DNA of 41,757 nt from a virus: the IMG/VR virus record IMGVR_UViG_3300030060_002456, positions 1 through 41,757 of that record. One strand, 5' to 3'. This document shows, piece after piece, positions 11,814 through 20,111 of the stretch. The translations under genes were made by a program, and so were the position numbers. Under the pieces are notes generated by a model. That model saw only the letters and a list, made by a program, of their open reading frames with translations, did no database searches and was not told where the DNA came from. The first letter of the stretch is position 1. Each line of letters begins with the position of its first letter.

Positions 11814-13275
11814 ATTAAAAGAAAATATGATTCTATTTGGCAAGATTGCTATGCCTAATATGTTTTCTGCTGCTTCTCCTGATTTTCACTATACTATTGC
11901 AGAGTCATTACTTAAATCAGAGAATAAACAGATAAATATTATAGCACCTAGAGGTCATGCTAAGTCATCTATAGTAGGTGGTGTATTTCCATTATGGCAT
12001 ATAATGTTTGATGAAGGTCCAAAGCTTATAGTATTGGTATCTAGAACGCAAGATCATGCAGTTAAACTACTAGGTACTATAAAAGATGTACTAGATTTTT
12101 CTGCTACATTTAGACAAATGTTTGGATACTGGGGAATGAACTCTGCTAGAGCATGGGCTAAAACAGAAGTGCAGCTAAAAGATGGTACTATGATTATATG
12201 CAAAGGTACTGGTCAGCAGTTACGTGGTATTAAGCACGGTAATCAAAGACCTACGTTAATTATTGTAGATGATCCAGAAGATGAAAACAATACAAAGACA
12301 GCAGAAGCTATGGAAAGCAATCTAAGATGGTTATTGCAGTCTGCTATACCATCATTAGATCCAATAAAAGGTAGAATTGCAATTATTGGTACACCAATAC
12401 ACCAAAGATGTATGGTGGAGACATTAAAAGAAATGAAAGGTTGGTTAAATTTCTTATTTAAGCCAGATTTAGACAATAATAAAGCATTATGGGAAGAATG
12501 GCAGCCAGTTAAGAAATTAAAACAGAAAAAAGAAGAATTAGAGTCAATTGGTCGTGTTAGTGTATTTTACAGAGAGTATTTATGTGAAATAGTTGGTGAT
12601 GAAGACCAATTGTTTAAAGAAGAATATATAAATTACTATAAAGGTAAGATTATACATCATAACGAAAAAGCATATATAGAATTAACAGATTTTGAAGGAA
12701 CTGATAAGCAAGTCAGGGCAGTAAACATATTCATGGGAGTAGATCCTGCGTCATCAACAGCACAAACAGCTGACTACAGCACAATAGTTAGTATAGCAAT
12801 AGACAAGGATGGTAATCGTTTCGTTCTTCCGTATTATAGACAAAGGGCTACTCCTATGAATTTGGCAGAATCAATAATTGATCAGTTCAAAATATATAAA
12901 CCTGTAAAAACCAGAATAGAGTCAGTTGGTTATCAAGAAATGCTTAGAGAGTATGTAAAGAAAAGATGTGAAGAAGAAAAATTATTTATATCAGGATTGG
13001 AAATAAAAGAAAGACCTCGTAATTCTAAATCATCAAGATTAGAAACACTACAACCATACTTTGCACAGGGAAAAGTATATATTACTAAAGAAATGATTGA
13101 ACTGAGAGATGAGCTACTTCTCTATCCCAGAGGAAAACATGACGATTTACTAGATGGTATGTTTTATGCTAATAAGGGTATTTATCCACCTTTCCATGAA
13201 GATTCTGATAAGGATTCCCCAGAAAATACTAGTTTTCGTAATAAATTTCAAAATGAGTCTTGGATGACAGTGTAA
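11788..13275 (+). CDS. terL: Terminase large subunit
   Basis: A 495-residue packaging ATPase and nuclease. The ATPase domain has Walker A APRGHAKSS at 53-61, LIIVDDPED (Walker B) at 157-165 and the coupling motif IIGTPIHQR near 199-207. The nuclease domain has FMGVDPASS with D319, and HDDLLDGMFYA near 455-465 as the last acidic cluster. The start is TTG at 11788, behind AGAG, overlapping the small subunit by 26 bases; the first in-frame ATG (11827) would lose the N-terminal helix and has no ribosome site. It packages DNA through the portal and cuts it at headful or cohesive ends. Confidence 0.96.
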   Translation: MKKEKILNKLKENMILFGKIAMPNMFSAASPDFHYTIAESLLKSENKQINIIAPRGHAKSSIVGGVFPLWHIMFDEGPKLIVLVSRTQDHAVKLLGTIKDVLDFSATFRQMFGYWGMNSARAWAKTEVQLKDGTMIICKGTGQQLRGIKHGNQRPTLIIVDDPEDENNTKTAEAMESNLRWLLQSAIPSLDPIKGRIAIIGTPIHQRCMVETLKEMKGWLNFLFKPDLDNNKALWEEWQPVKKLKQKKEELESIGRVSVFYREYLCEIVGDEDQLFKEEYINYYKGKIIHHNEKAYIELTDFEGTDKQVRAVNIFMGVDPASSTAQTADYSTIVSIAIDKDGNRFVLPYYRQRATPMNLAESIIDQFKIYKPVKTRIESVGYQEMLREYVKKRCEEEKLFISGLEIKERPRNSKSSRLETLQPYFAQGKVYITKEMIELRDELLLYPRGKHDDLLDGMFYANKGIYPPFHEDSDKDSPENTSFRNKFQNESWMTV

Positions 13276-13299
13276 CGTGTTTTTATATTAATAGCAATT

Positions 13300-13315
13300 T
13301 TAATTAGCTAATTAA
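13300..13315. repeat. 16-base perfect palindrome before the portal gene
   Basis: TTAATTAGCTAATTAA is fully self-complementary and sits ten bases before the portal start. It may be an operator or just AT-rich symmetry. Confidence 0.4.
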
Positions 13316-13324
13316 AGAAAACAT

Positions 13325-15556
13325 ATGCCAGAAACAAATAATGAAGTCAAACTCACAGAAGACCTTTTACGAGATTACTCTGGAGCTAAAACCGAATGGG
13401 CAAAACAAGCAGCTGAAGATAGTGAATTTAGAGCTGGTGTCCAATGGACTAAAACTCAAGTAGAAACATTAAAATCTAGAAACCAAGCACCTGTTGTTGT
13501 AAATGTAATACATAGTGCGGTTGAACAAGCAAAAGCTCTTCTTACTACAAACAAACCAAGATTCCAAGCTACAGGCAGGGAAGATAGTGATGTTAAGACA
13601 GGTAGAGTACTATCTGACTTAATGGAATATATATGGGATACCTCTAATGGTAATACTGTATTAAAACAAGCTATTGATGATTACTACGTAAAAGGAATGG
13701 GCTGTATTATGGCTTATCCAGATATGAATGGTGATTTTGGTAAAGGCGAAGTATGTCTTAAGTCTATAGACCCAATGGATGTATATATTGATCCAGCATC
13801 AAGAGATCCGTTTTGTCAAGATGCTAATCATATTATTATTGCAAAGAAAACAATGCAATCACAATTATTATTGAAGTATCCTGATTATGCAGAGCAAATA
13901 CAAAATGCAGATCAGACTAGTATACTAGGTAATTATCCAACATCAAGAGATAATTCAGAATACAATCAACAAGTTGGTCCTTATAATAAAGGTGCAACTG
14001 TAAGTGCTCTTGATGATGATAGAGAATTAGAAGTAATGGAAAGATTTACTAAAGTTAAAATGCCTATGGTTAGGGTATATGATCCTTATGAACCAAGAGA
14101 ACGTGTTTTAAGTGAAGAGCAGTTTCAGGAATATTTAAAGAATCCAGCATTTGTTATACATAAAAGAGGTGTAGATCCTATATACGTTACAGCTAAACAA
14201 GAAGTAGAAAGAACGCAACAAATGTACGATCAGTTTAATGGCGAGTTTCATGAGTTTATGGATCCTGCTACTCAGCAAATAGTGCAATTACCAGGAGAAG
14301 AAAGAGCAGGTTCAATTCCTAACTCTACTACTAGGTTAATTCCTATTACTATAAATGATTTAGTAAAAGATAATATGATACAAATTACTCCAATAAAATG
14401 TGATAGAGTAAGATGCATTATATCTGTAGGCGACCAACTTATTGTTGATTATATGAAACCTATTTCTGTATATCCAATAGTTACTTTAATGAATCATCAC
14501 GATAGAAACCCGTTTCCTCAAAGTGATGTTAGACTAGTTAAAGGTTTACAAGAATATGTTAATAAAATTAGAAGTTTAATTATAGCACATGCTTCTAGCT
14601 CTACTAATGTTAAGCTACTTATACCTAGAGGTTCTATGGATAAAAAGAACTTAGAAGAAGAGTGGGGCAGAGCAGGTACTGCTGTTATAGAGTTTGATCC
14701 TGAATTAGGACAGCCAATTGTTGCTGGCCCTGTTCCGTTACCAAACGAATTATATAACAACGAAAGAGAAGCTAAAGCTGACATAGAAAGAATTTTAGGT
14801 ATATATGCATTAATGCAAGGTGATCAAGGTGCTGCTCCTACAACATATAAAGGAACTATAGCACTTGATGAGTTTGGTCAAAGACGTATTAGATCTAAAA
14901 AAGATGACATTGAAGCAATGTTAAATCAATTAGGTTTACTTGTTATTGAAATGATACAATGGATATATACAGATGAAAAAACATTTAGAATTATACAGCC
15001 TAATAGAGGTCCTAAAGATGTTAAAGTTAATGAATTAGTATTTGATGATTTAACTAATGCAATTTTAGGTAGAGTAAATGATATTACAGTAGGTCGATAT
15101 GACGTACAAGTTGTATCTGGTTCTACATTACCTTCTAATAGATGGGCAAGATTTGAATATTATAAAGAATTATACTCACTTGGAGTTATAGATCAAGTAG
15201 AGTTATTAAAACAAACAGACGTAGCTGACATGGAAGGTGTTCTTGAGAGAGCAGGTCAAATGCAACAAATGCAATCTCAAATGCAAAATGCACAAGAAGA
15301 AATCAAAAAACTTAAAGGTGATCTTCAAACTGCACAGCGTGAATCACTGCATGATAGAAAACGTGTTGAATTAAAAGATTTTGAGGTGAAGCTAGCAAAA
15401 CTAGAAGCAGATATGAAAGCAGCATCTCAATTGTACAAACATCGAACTAATGACCACTTAAAACAAATTAAGGACGAAGTTGACGTTATTGTTAAAGAAG
15501 TCGACAGTCCTCAAAGAGTTATGAATGAGGAGTTGTTAGGTATCGATGATGAATAG
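13325..15556 (+). CDS. Portal protein
   Basis: A 743-residue protein in the portal position after terminase. The N-terminal region (ETLKSRNQAPVVVNVIHSAVEQAKALLTTNKPRF...) and KSIDPMDVYIDPASRDPFCQDANHII are typical of the P22-like long portal family, where a ring of twelve forms the DNA entry and exit channel. Residues of about 640-715 form a coiled coil (QMQQMQSQMQNAQEEIKKLKG and on), like the barrel helices that project into the head in P22. Length matches that family (about 725). Only a weak ribosome site is seen. Followed by the scaffold gene after 28 bases. Confidence 0.9.
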   Translation: MPETNNEVKLTEDLLRDYSGAKTEWAKQAAEDSEFRAGVQWTKTQVETLKSRNQAPVVVNVIHSAVEQAKALLTTNKPRFQATGREDSDVKTGRVLSDLMEYIWDTSNGNTVLKQAIDDYYVKGMGCIMAYPDMNGDFGKGEVCLKSIDPMDVYIDPASRDPFCQDANHIIIAKKTMQSQLLLKYPDYAEQIQNADQTSILGNYPTSRDNSEYNQQVGPYNKGATVSALDDDRELEVMERFTKVKMPMVRVYDPYEPRERVLSEEQFQEYLKNPAFVIHKRGVDPIYVTAKQEVERTQQMYDQFNGEFHEFMDPATQQIVQLPGEERAGSIPNSTTRLIPITINDLVKDNMIQITPIKCDRVRCIISVGDQLIVDYMKPISVYPIVTLMNHHDRNPFPQSDVRLVKGLQEYVNKIRSLIIAHASSSTNVKLLIPRGSMDKKNLEEEWGRAGTAVIEFDPELGQPIVAGPVPLPNELYNNEREAKADIERILGIYALMQGDQGAAPTTYKGTIALDEFGQRRIRSKKDDIEAMLNQLGLLVIEMIQWIYTDEKTFRIIQPNRGPKDVKVNELVFDDLTNAILGRVNDITVGRYDVQVVSGSTLPSNRWARFEYYKELYSLGVIDQVELLKQTDVADMEGVLERAGQMQQMQSQMQNAQEEIKKLKGDLQTAQRESLHDRKRVELKDFEVKLAKLEADMKAASQLYKHRTNDHLKQIKDEVDVIVKEVDSPQRVMNEELLGIDDE

Positions 15557-15584
15557 TTGCTGATAATGACAAACTAGGAGAAAC

Positions 15585-16478
15585 ATGGAAAACGTAATAA
15601 ACACAGAAGCGGCAGTAATGGAAACAACAGATCCAGCAAAAGCACCAATAGGTCAAGCAGGCGTTATGCCCGAAGAACCTAAATTAAGTGTTACTGGTGA
15701 TATGGTTAACCCAACAGCTGAAACTTCTATAGGACAATTAGCAAGTGATGCTAATGCTGTCCCAAAACAAGAAAAACAAGATACCGATCGTTATGAATAC
15801 TGGCAATCGAAGCACGACAAGACACAAGGTGAGCTTAATCGAATGAGTCAAGAGTTTGAACAATATAAGAACATGATGGGACCTGTTGCAAATGCTATAC
15901 AACAAAACCCCCAGATCTTGCAAAATTTAGAACAGCAATCGCCTTCCAATGAACCACCTGCGCAGCAGAATTCATTGCAGGCTCCAAATCGTCCTGAAAA
16001 ACCACATTCTTACAACGAGGTAGACGCATACAATGATCCAGACAGCGATTCATTTAAATATAGGTTGTCTGTTGATAAATATAGAGACGATATGTTAGAT
16101 TACTATGGTAAAGTAGACGAATATAGACAAGAGCAACAAACATTAGCATACGAAGCTCAAAGAGAGCAACAAGCTCAAAATCAAGCTGTAAGTTATGCTA
16201 CTCAAACTCTTGGCTGGGATGCTAATAAAGCAAACGATGCAATTAATTGGCTACAAAATCCAAGTAATGTTACATTTGAAACTTTATTTAAAGTGTATGA
16301 AATGAATCATGCACCAAGTAGAGAGCAAATGCAATCACAACAAAAAGTCGCTGAGTATCAACAAAGAGAAGAAAGAATGAAAGTTCCTCAATCCACAGCA
16401 GTAACAAGTGGAACTTCTCAAGCACCTATGAGTGATGAGCAGTTGTTTAATCAAAGTATGCTGGCATGGAAAAAATAA
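15585..16478 (+). CDS. Scaffolding-type protein
   Basis: A 297-residue, glutamine-rich, hydrophilic protein with no globular core: an acidic N terminus (residues 1-70), a helix near 75-105 (KHDKTQGELNRMSQEFEQYKNMM), a Q- and P-rich linker at 110-140, and a long helical stretch around 160-215. Gene order portal - this - coat and the amino-acid make-up fit a scaffold that guides coat assembly and later leaves the head. AGGAG precedes the ATG. No protease or decoration domain is visible. Confidence 0.8.
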   Translation: MENVINTEAAVMETTDPAKAPIGQAGVMPEEPKLSVTGDMVNPTAETSIGQLASDANAVPKQEKQDTDRYEYWQSKHDKTQGELNRMSQEFEQYKNMMGPVANAIQQNPQILQNLEQQSPSNEPPAQQNSLQAPNRPEKPHSYNEVDAYNDPDSDSFKYRLSVDKYRDDMLDYYGKVDEYRQEQQTLAYEAQREQQAQNQAVSYATQTLGWDANKANDAINWLQNPSNVTFETLFKVYEMNHAPSREQMQSQQKVAEYQQREERMKVPQSTAVTSGTSQAPMSDEQLFNQSMLAWKK

Positions 16479-16546
16479 TAAACAATCTATCCCTGACCGA
16501 AGGCTTATATAGCAGTTGAGTGAAGGGTTAATTAGGAGATAATGAG

Positions 16547-17908
16547 ATGGCAGCAAAAGATCTATCGGCATCTGGAGTTCTCTTTACGGATAGACGTAAT
16601 TTTTACATCGATCCTCAAGTTGTAAAAGAATTGTGGACGGACGTAACTCCGTTTACAACTGTTATAGCTAATAAAGAAACAAGAAATGTTCCAGATCCCG
16701 TTTTTAAAATGTTCGAACACAAACAACCTTGGGTAAAACAAAGTTTTACTTCTGGTACAGATGTAGCAAACGCAACTGATGGTAGTGAATCAGGAAATAT
16801 GGATGTAGCTAATATTGTAGGATTACCTGCATGTAATGCTTCATGGCTTGGTTTAGAACTTGAATGTTGGGATTCTACTGAAACAACTAAAAGAGGTGTT
16901 GGAATAGTAACAACTGTTACCGATTCAGATACAATTAAATTTACACCAGTTGGAGGTGCTATTGACGTAGCATCTGGTGATGTATTTCATGTTATTGGTA
17001 ATGCACACGGTGAAGGTGGTTATTCACCTGAAGCTTGGTCAGATGAACTTAAAGTAGTTTATAACTCTTGTCAGATTTTTAAGAATCCTCTTGAAATTAC
17101 TGGTACATTGTTAGAAGCAGCTTTAAGAGGTGAATCATCTGAACTAGCTAGGTTGAGAATGCAAAAATCACAAGAACACAAAATCCAAAAAGAAAGAGCT
17201 TTCTTATTTGGTAAGCGTTTAGGTGGTACTGGATTGCAAGATTCAGCTCAATCAGATGGATATAACGATTCATCAGCAATAGGCGAATCATTTGCAGATG
17301 GTGGTATTAACGGTGCAGCAGTAGGTTCAATAGCTACTCCAGCAGGTTCAGGAGCAGGTAAAGTAAGAACTACTTATGGTATTGTTTCTGCTATTGAAGC
17401 TTATGGTGAAGCTACAACAACTCACGATTATCAAAACATATTTTCATGTTCTGAAGCAAGTTACACATATAGTAACTTTGTTGATGATATGGAAAAAATA
17501 TTCCAATATGTTCCAACTTCAGGTGTTAAAAAAGCATTTGTTGGTGCTGGTGCACTAGGATACTGGTCTAAAATGGCTGGTAACGCTGGTTTTGCTGGTA
17601 ACAATGGTTGGAGTGTTAATCTTGGTGATATGAAAAGAGATGCTCTAGGGTTCAATTACAGAACTTTAGAAACACCTCATGGAATGTTACAAATGATTCC
17701 TACTCCTGCTTTAAGAGGACCATATAACAAGTACATGTTAGTTGTTGATGATGATAATCTATTCCACTCACAGTATAGAGCTTCAATGTATCAAACAAAT
17801 ATCAAAACTGATAATGCGTATGATGGCGTTAAAGATCAATACATGTCTGATGAGGGAATTGGTATTACTAACATTAACTCACATTCGTTAATTAAAATCA
17901 CAGCGTAA
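16547..17908 (+). CDS. Major capsid protein
   Basis: A 453-residue protein located directly after the scaffold, behind AGGAGA. The sequence has the mixed composition of an HK97-fold coat: an extended N-terminal arm (DRRNFYIDPQVVKELWTDVTPF...), a helical spine region near 165-220 (SCQIFKNPLEITGTLLEAALRGESS..., then HKIQKERAFLFGKRL), and a C-terminal domain ending YDGVKDQYMSDEGIGITNINSHSLIKI. The end resembles coat proteins of marine podovirus-type groups. No separate prohead protease gene is seen nearby, so maturation may be protease-free. The fold is inferred, the role rests on context and length. Confidence 0.88.
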   Translation: MAAKDLSASGVLFTDRRNFYIDPQVVKELWTDVTPFTTVIANKETRNVPDPVFKMFEHKQPWVKQSFTSGTDVANATDGSESGNMDVANIVGLPACNASWLGLELECWDSTETTKRGVGIVTTVTDSDTIKFTPVGGAIDVASGDVFHVIGNAHGEGGYSPEAWSDELKVVYNSCQIFKNPLEITGTLLEAALRGESSELARLRMQKSQEHKIQKERAFLFGKRLGGTGLQDSAQSDGYNDSSAIGESFADGGINGAAVGSIATPAGSGAGKVRTTYGIVSAIEAYGEATTTHDYQNIFSCSEASYTYSNFVDDMEKIFQYVPTSGVKKAFVGAGALGYWSKMAGNAGFAGNNGWSVNLGDMKRDALGFNYRTLETPHGMLQMIPTPALRGPYNKYMLVVDDDNLFHSQYRASMYQTNIKTDNAYDGVKDQYMSDEGIGITNINSHSLIKITA

Positions 17909-17922
17909 GGGGGGGCTAAGAA

Positions 17923-18339
17923 ATGGCTAGACCTTATATTGGTGGAACAAATGGCGGAGTTAAAGTAGTATCAGCTGATACAACTTTACAATTAGCAGAT
18001 TCTGGGAAAACTGTTTTCTTAGATGGTAGCGCAGCTAATGTGCTTACCTTACCTGCTGTTTCTAAAGGGTATGAGCTGAAAGTTATCTTAACAGCTACAG
18101 GAGCTGCACCAACAATAGTAACTAATAGTAGTGCTAACATAATAGTTGGAACTACTTATAGTTCTGGAGATGATGCAGTAACTGCTGTTCAATCCGATGC
18201 AGATGCAGACACTATTACTTTTGTTAATGGTGCTGTACCAGGAGACTATTGCGATTTAATATGCGATGGAACTAACTGGTATGCATTTGGATTTTCTGGT
18301 GCAGATGCTAAGTTAACTATTACTCAGGAATCCGCTTAA
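17923..18339 (+). CDS. Head decoration or head-fibre-like protein
   Basis: A 138-residue beta-rich protein, rich in T, A, G and D (GGVKVVSADTTLQLADSGKTVFLDG..., DADADTITFVNGAVPGDYCDLICDGTNWYAFGFSG). This pattern, with alternating small residues and a final W-Y-A-F-G-F strand, is common in phage head decoration and fibre proteins. It follows the coat gene after 14 bases, behind AAGGGGGGG, and is the last gene of the head block before a strong hairpin. Trimeric decoration of the capsid is likely but inferred. Confidence 0.7.
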   Translation: MARPYIGGTNGGVKVVSADTTLQLADSGKTVFLDGSAANVLTLPAVSKGYELKVILTATGAAPTIVTNSSANIIVGTTYSSGDDAVTAVQSDADADTITFVNGAVPGDYCDLICDGTNWYAFGFSGADAKLTITQESA

Positions 18340-18356
18340 TTAGTTTAACAGAACTA

Positions 18357-18384
18357 GGAGCAAGTCGTATAAAGGGCTTGCTCC
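18357..18384 (+). terminator. Strong hairpin after the head genes
   Basis: GGAGCAAG (18357-18364) and CTTGCTCC (18377-18384) form eight perfect pairs around a 12-base loop. No T-run follows (AAATCTGC), so it is either a weak or Rho-dependent stop, a message-processing site, or a stabiliser that keeps head mRNA abundant. It lies between the decoration gene and the connector genes. Confidence 0.6.
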
Positions 18385-18405
18385 AAATCTGCAACAAAGG
18401 AAACT

Positions 18406-19035
18406 ATGGATTTTAAAGATAAAATAACATATTATATAAGCACAACAGACGGATACACTGACGCAGAAGCGCAGCAATACATTATTGATGGTTGTTATGA
18501 TGTGTATAGAAAGTTTAAATCGTTAGAAGGATCAGATACTGCTCAAAAGTTTGGAGTATGGTCAGATCCTGCTATAACTAATGGAAATGCTATAGATATA
18601 GACGAAGTACATGAAATTATATATGTACAAAGAAATGGTATACCTGCTATACAAGTTAGTCCTAGCAATATACATAAATATACAGATGCTGATTCAATGC
18701 ATTATGCTTCAGCTAATGATCCTGTATATTATTTTCAAGAACAATATATGACTGTTAAACCAGCACCAGATGGATCTAATCCTTTATATTATATATTTTT
18801 ACCAACATATGCAGTAACAGCTTATGATGGTCCAACTTCATCAATAGATAAGTTTCCAGCAGAATATTATGATTATGTATTGAAATACGCTGCTTATAAA
18901 ATAGCAGAAGCATTAGCACATAATTATATGGAAGATGATGAAGACGCAGAATTAAATCAATTGATGACTGCTAGAGCAGCATCTTTAAAAGCAGAATATA
19001 TGGAAATGTTTACAACAGGAGGCACAGAACAATAA
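18406..19035 (+). CDS. Head-tail connector-type protein
   Basis: A 209-residue protein with an N-terminal helix (MDFKDKITYYISTTDGYTDAEAQQYIIDG) and a C-terminal helix bundle (DKFPAEYYDYVLKYAAYKIAEALAHNYMEDDEDAELNQLMTARAASLKAEY). This all-helical frame with a beta insert is typical of phage adaptor (connector) proteins that bind under the portal. AAAGGA precedes the ATG, and the stop overlaps the next start (TAATG). Assigned by style and position. Confidence 0.6.
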   Translation: MDFKDKITYYISTTDGYTDAEAQQYIIDGCYDVYRKFKSLEGSDTAQKFGVWSDPAITNGNAIDIDEVHEIIYVQRNGIPAIQVSPSNIHKYTDADSMHYASANDPVYYFQEQYMTVKPAPDGSNPLYYIFLPTYAVTAYDGPTSSIDKFPAEYYDYVLKYAAYKIAEALAHNYMEDDEDAELNQLMTARAASLKAEYMEMFTTGGTEQ

Positions 19036-19310
19036 TGACTTTAAAACAAATGATAGAAATAATTAAAGAACAGCATCCTGAAGTATCAGATCAAAGAATT
19101 ATACAATTATTAAATCGTGCAAACAGAGAATTTAGTATACAATCTAGAGTATCAAACAGCTCTTATGTAGTATCAGGAGGTACAGTAAAGAATCAAACAT
19201 ATTACACTTTACCTAGTGCTATTACAACAATAGAAGATGTATACATTAAAAAAGAAAGAGCTGATAGATTAGCAGGTAAACCAAAGAAAGAAGATGAGGA
19301 TTTAACATAA
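19035..19310 (+). CDS. Small connector-module protein, unknown
   Basis: A 91-residue protein with an N-terminal helical repeat (LKQMIEIIKEQHPEVSDQRIIQLLNRANREF), a short beta part (SNSSYVVSGGTVKNQTYYTLPSA), and a basic end. TAATG overlaps couple it to both neighbours. The N-terminal part resembles the adaptor fold of the gene before it, so it may be a second connector component. No family was firmly recognised. Confidence 0.65.
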   Translation: MTLKQMIEIIKEQHPEVSDQRIIQLLNRANREFSIQSRVSNSSYVVSGGTVKNQTYYTLPSAITTIEDVYIKKERADRLAGKPKKEDEDLT

Positions 19311-19693
19311 TGGCGAAAGATAGATTTGGATATGGAACAGAAGAAAAAAATCCACGAAAAGATTTTTTATCAATAATTAACGATGAAGAGTTTAGATTTA
19401 AAATAGAAAAATGGCTTGATTCAGAACCTAATAAATCTGATTATGCATCATATAGAGCTATTCTTAAAAAAATGTTTCCTGGATCAGGTTTAATTACAGA
19501 ACTTAATAAAGATACAGGAGAAAAAAGGTATAGAGCAACATATACTGGTCCTGATACAAAAGAAGGACGAAAAGAATTTGAAATGTATCAAGCATTAATG
19601 CCTATGTTGGCTCAAGCTAAAGGTTTAGAAATTCCTAGCTCTATAGTTCTTAGCAGTGAATTAGCAAAAATATATGCAACGGAGAATGAATAA
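19310..19693 (+). CDS. 127-residue connector-module protein, unknown
   Basis: A charged 127-residue protein (MAKDRFGYGTEEKNPRKDF ... SSELAKIYATENE) of mixed helix. It is coupled by TAATG to the genes on both sides, with no motif I can name. Context among head-tail genes suggests an assembly or connector role, such as a head-completion chaperone. Confidence 0.6.
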   Translation: MAKDRFGYGTEEKNPRKDFLSIINDEEFRFKIEKWLDSEPNKSDYASYRAILKKMFPGSGLITELNKDTGEKRYRATYTGPDTKEGRKEFEMYQALMPMLAQAKGLEIPSSIVLSSELAKIYATENE

Positions 19694-20103
19694 TGGCAGT
19701 ATTAAATTCAAGTGGATATGTATGGTGGATAGAACGTGGTAAACTAGCAATAGGTACTACATCTACTTATGGATCAGAAGTTTCACCACCATCTATAGCA
19801 GGAGATACAATAAGAGTATACGGTAAAGAAATAGCTACTGTAGACAATGGCGGTGGTACTGAATTAAGTAAATTTAGTACTGGAAGTTCTATAAACTTAG
19901 CAGAGTATTCTAAACTACCAGAACAGTTTCATGATGCTCTTGTTGCTAAGGTTATGGAATATTTATATAGAAAAAATGTAGAAGGTGTGCCTTTAGCAGA
20001 TTATTGGAGTAAAGTTTATATGTCTCATTTAATAGAAGCTAAAAAATATGCTAACTCAAGGAGATTAGACACAGGATTTAATATTAAACAACATGACATG
20101 TAG
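19693..20103 (+). CDS. 136-residue connector-module protein, unknown
   Basis: The protein begins with a beta-rich half (YVWWIERGKLAIGTTSTYGSEVSPP, GDTIRVYGKEIATV) and ends in a helical half (LPEQFHDALVAKVMEYLYRKNVEG, YWSKVYMSHLIEAKKYANSRR). The helical half, with its F-HD-ALV-KVM-Y pattern, is like tail or connector adaptor proteins in marine phages. TAATG overlap with the previous gene; the fibre gene starts eight bases after its stop. Confidence 0.6.
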   Translation: MAVLNSSGYVWWIERGKLAIGTTSTYGSEVSPPSIAGDTIRVYGKEIATVDNGGGTELSKFSTGSSINLAEYSKLPEQFHDALVAKVMEYLYRKNVEGVPLADYWSKVYMSHLIEAKKYANSRRLDTGFNIKQHDM

Positions 20104-20111
20104 GAGTTTTA

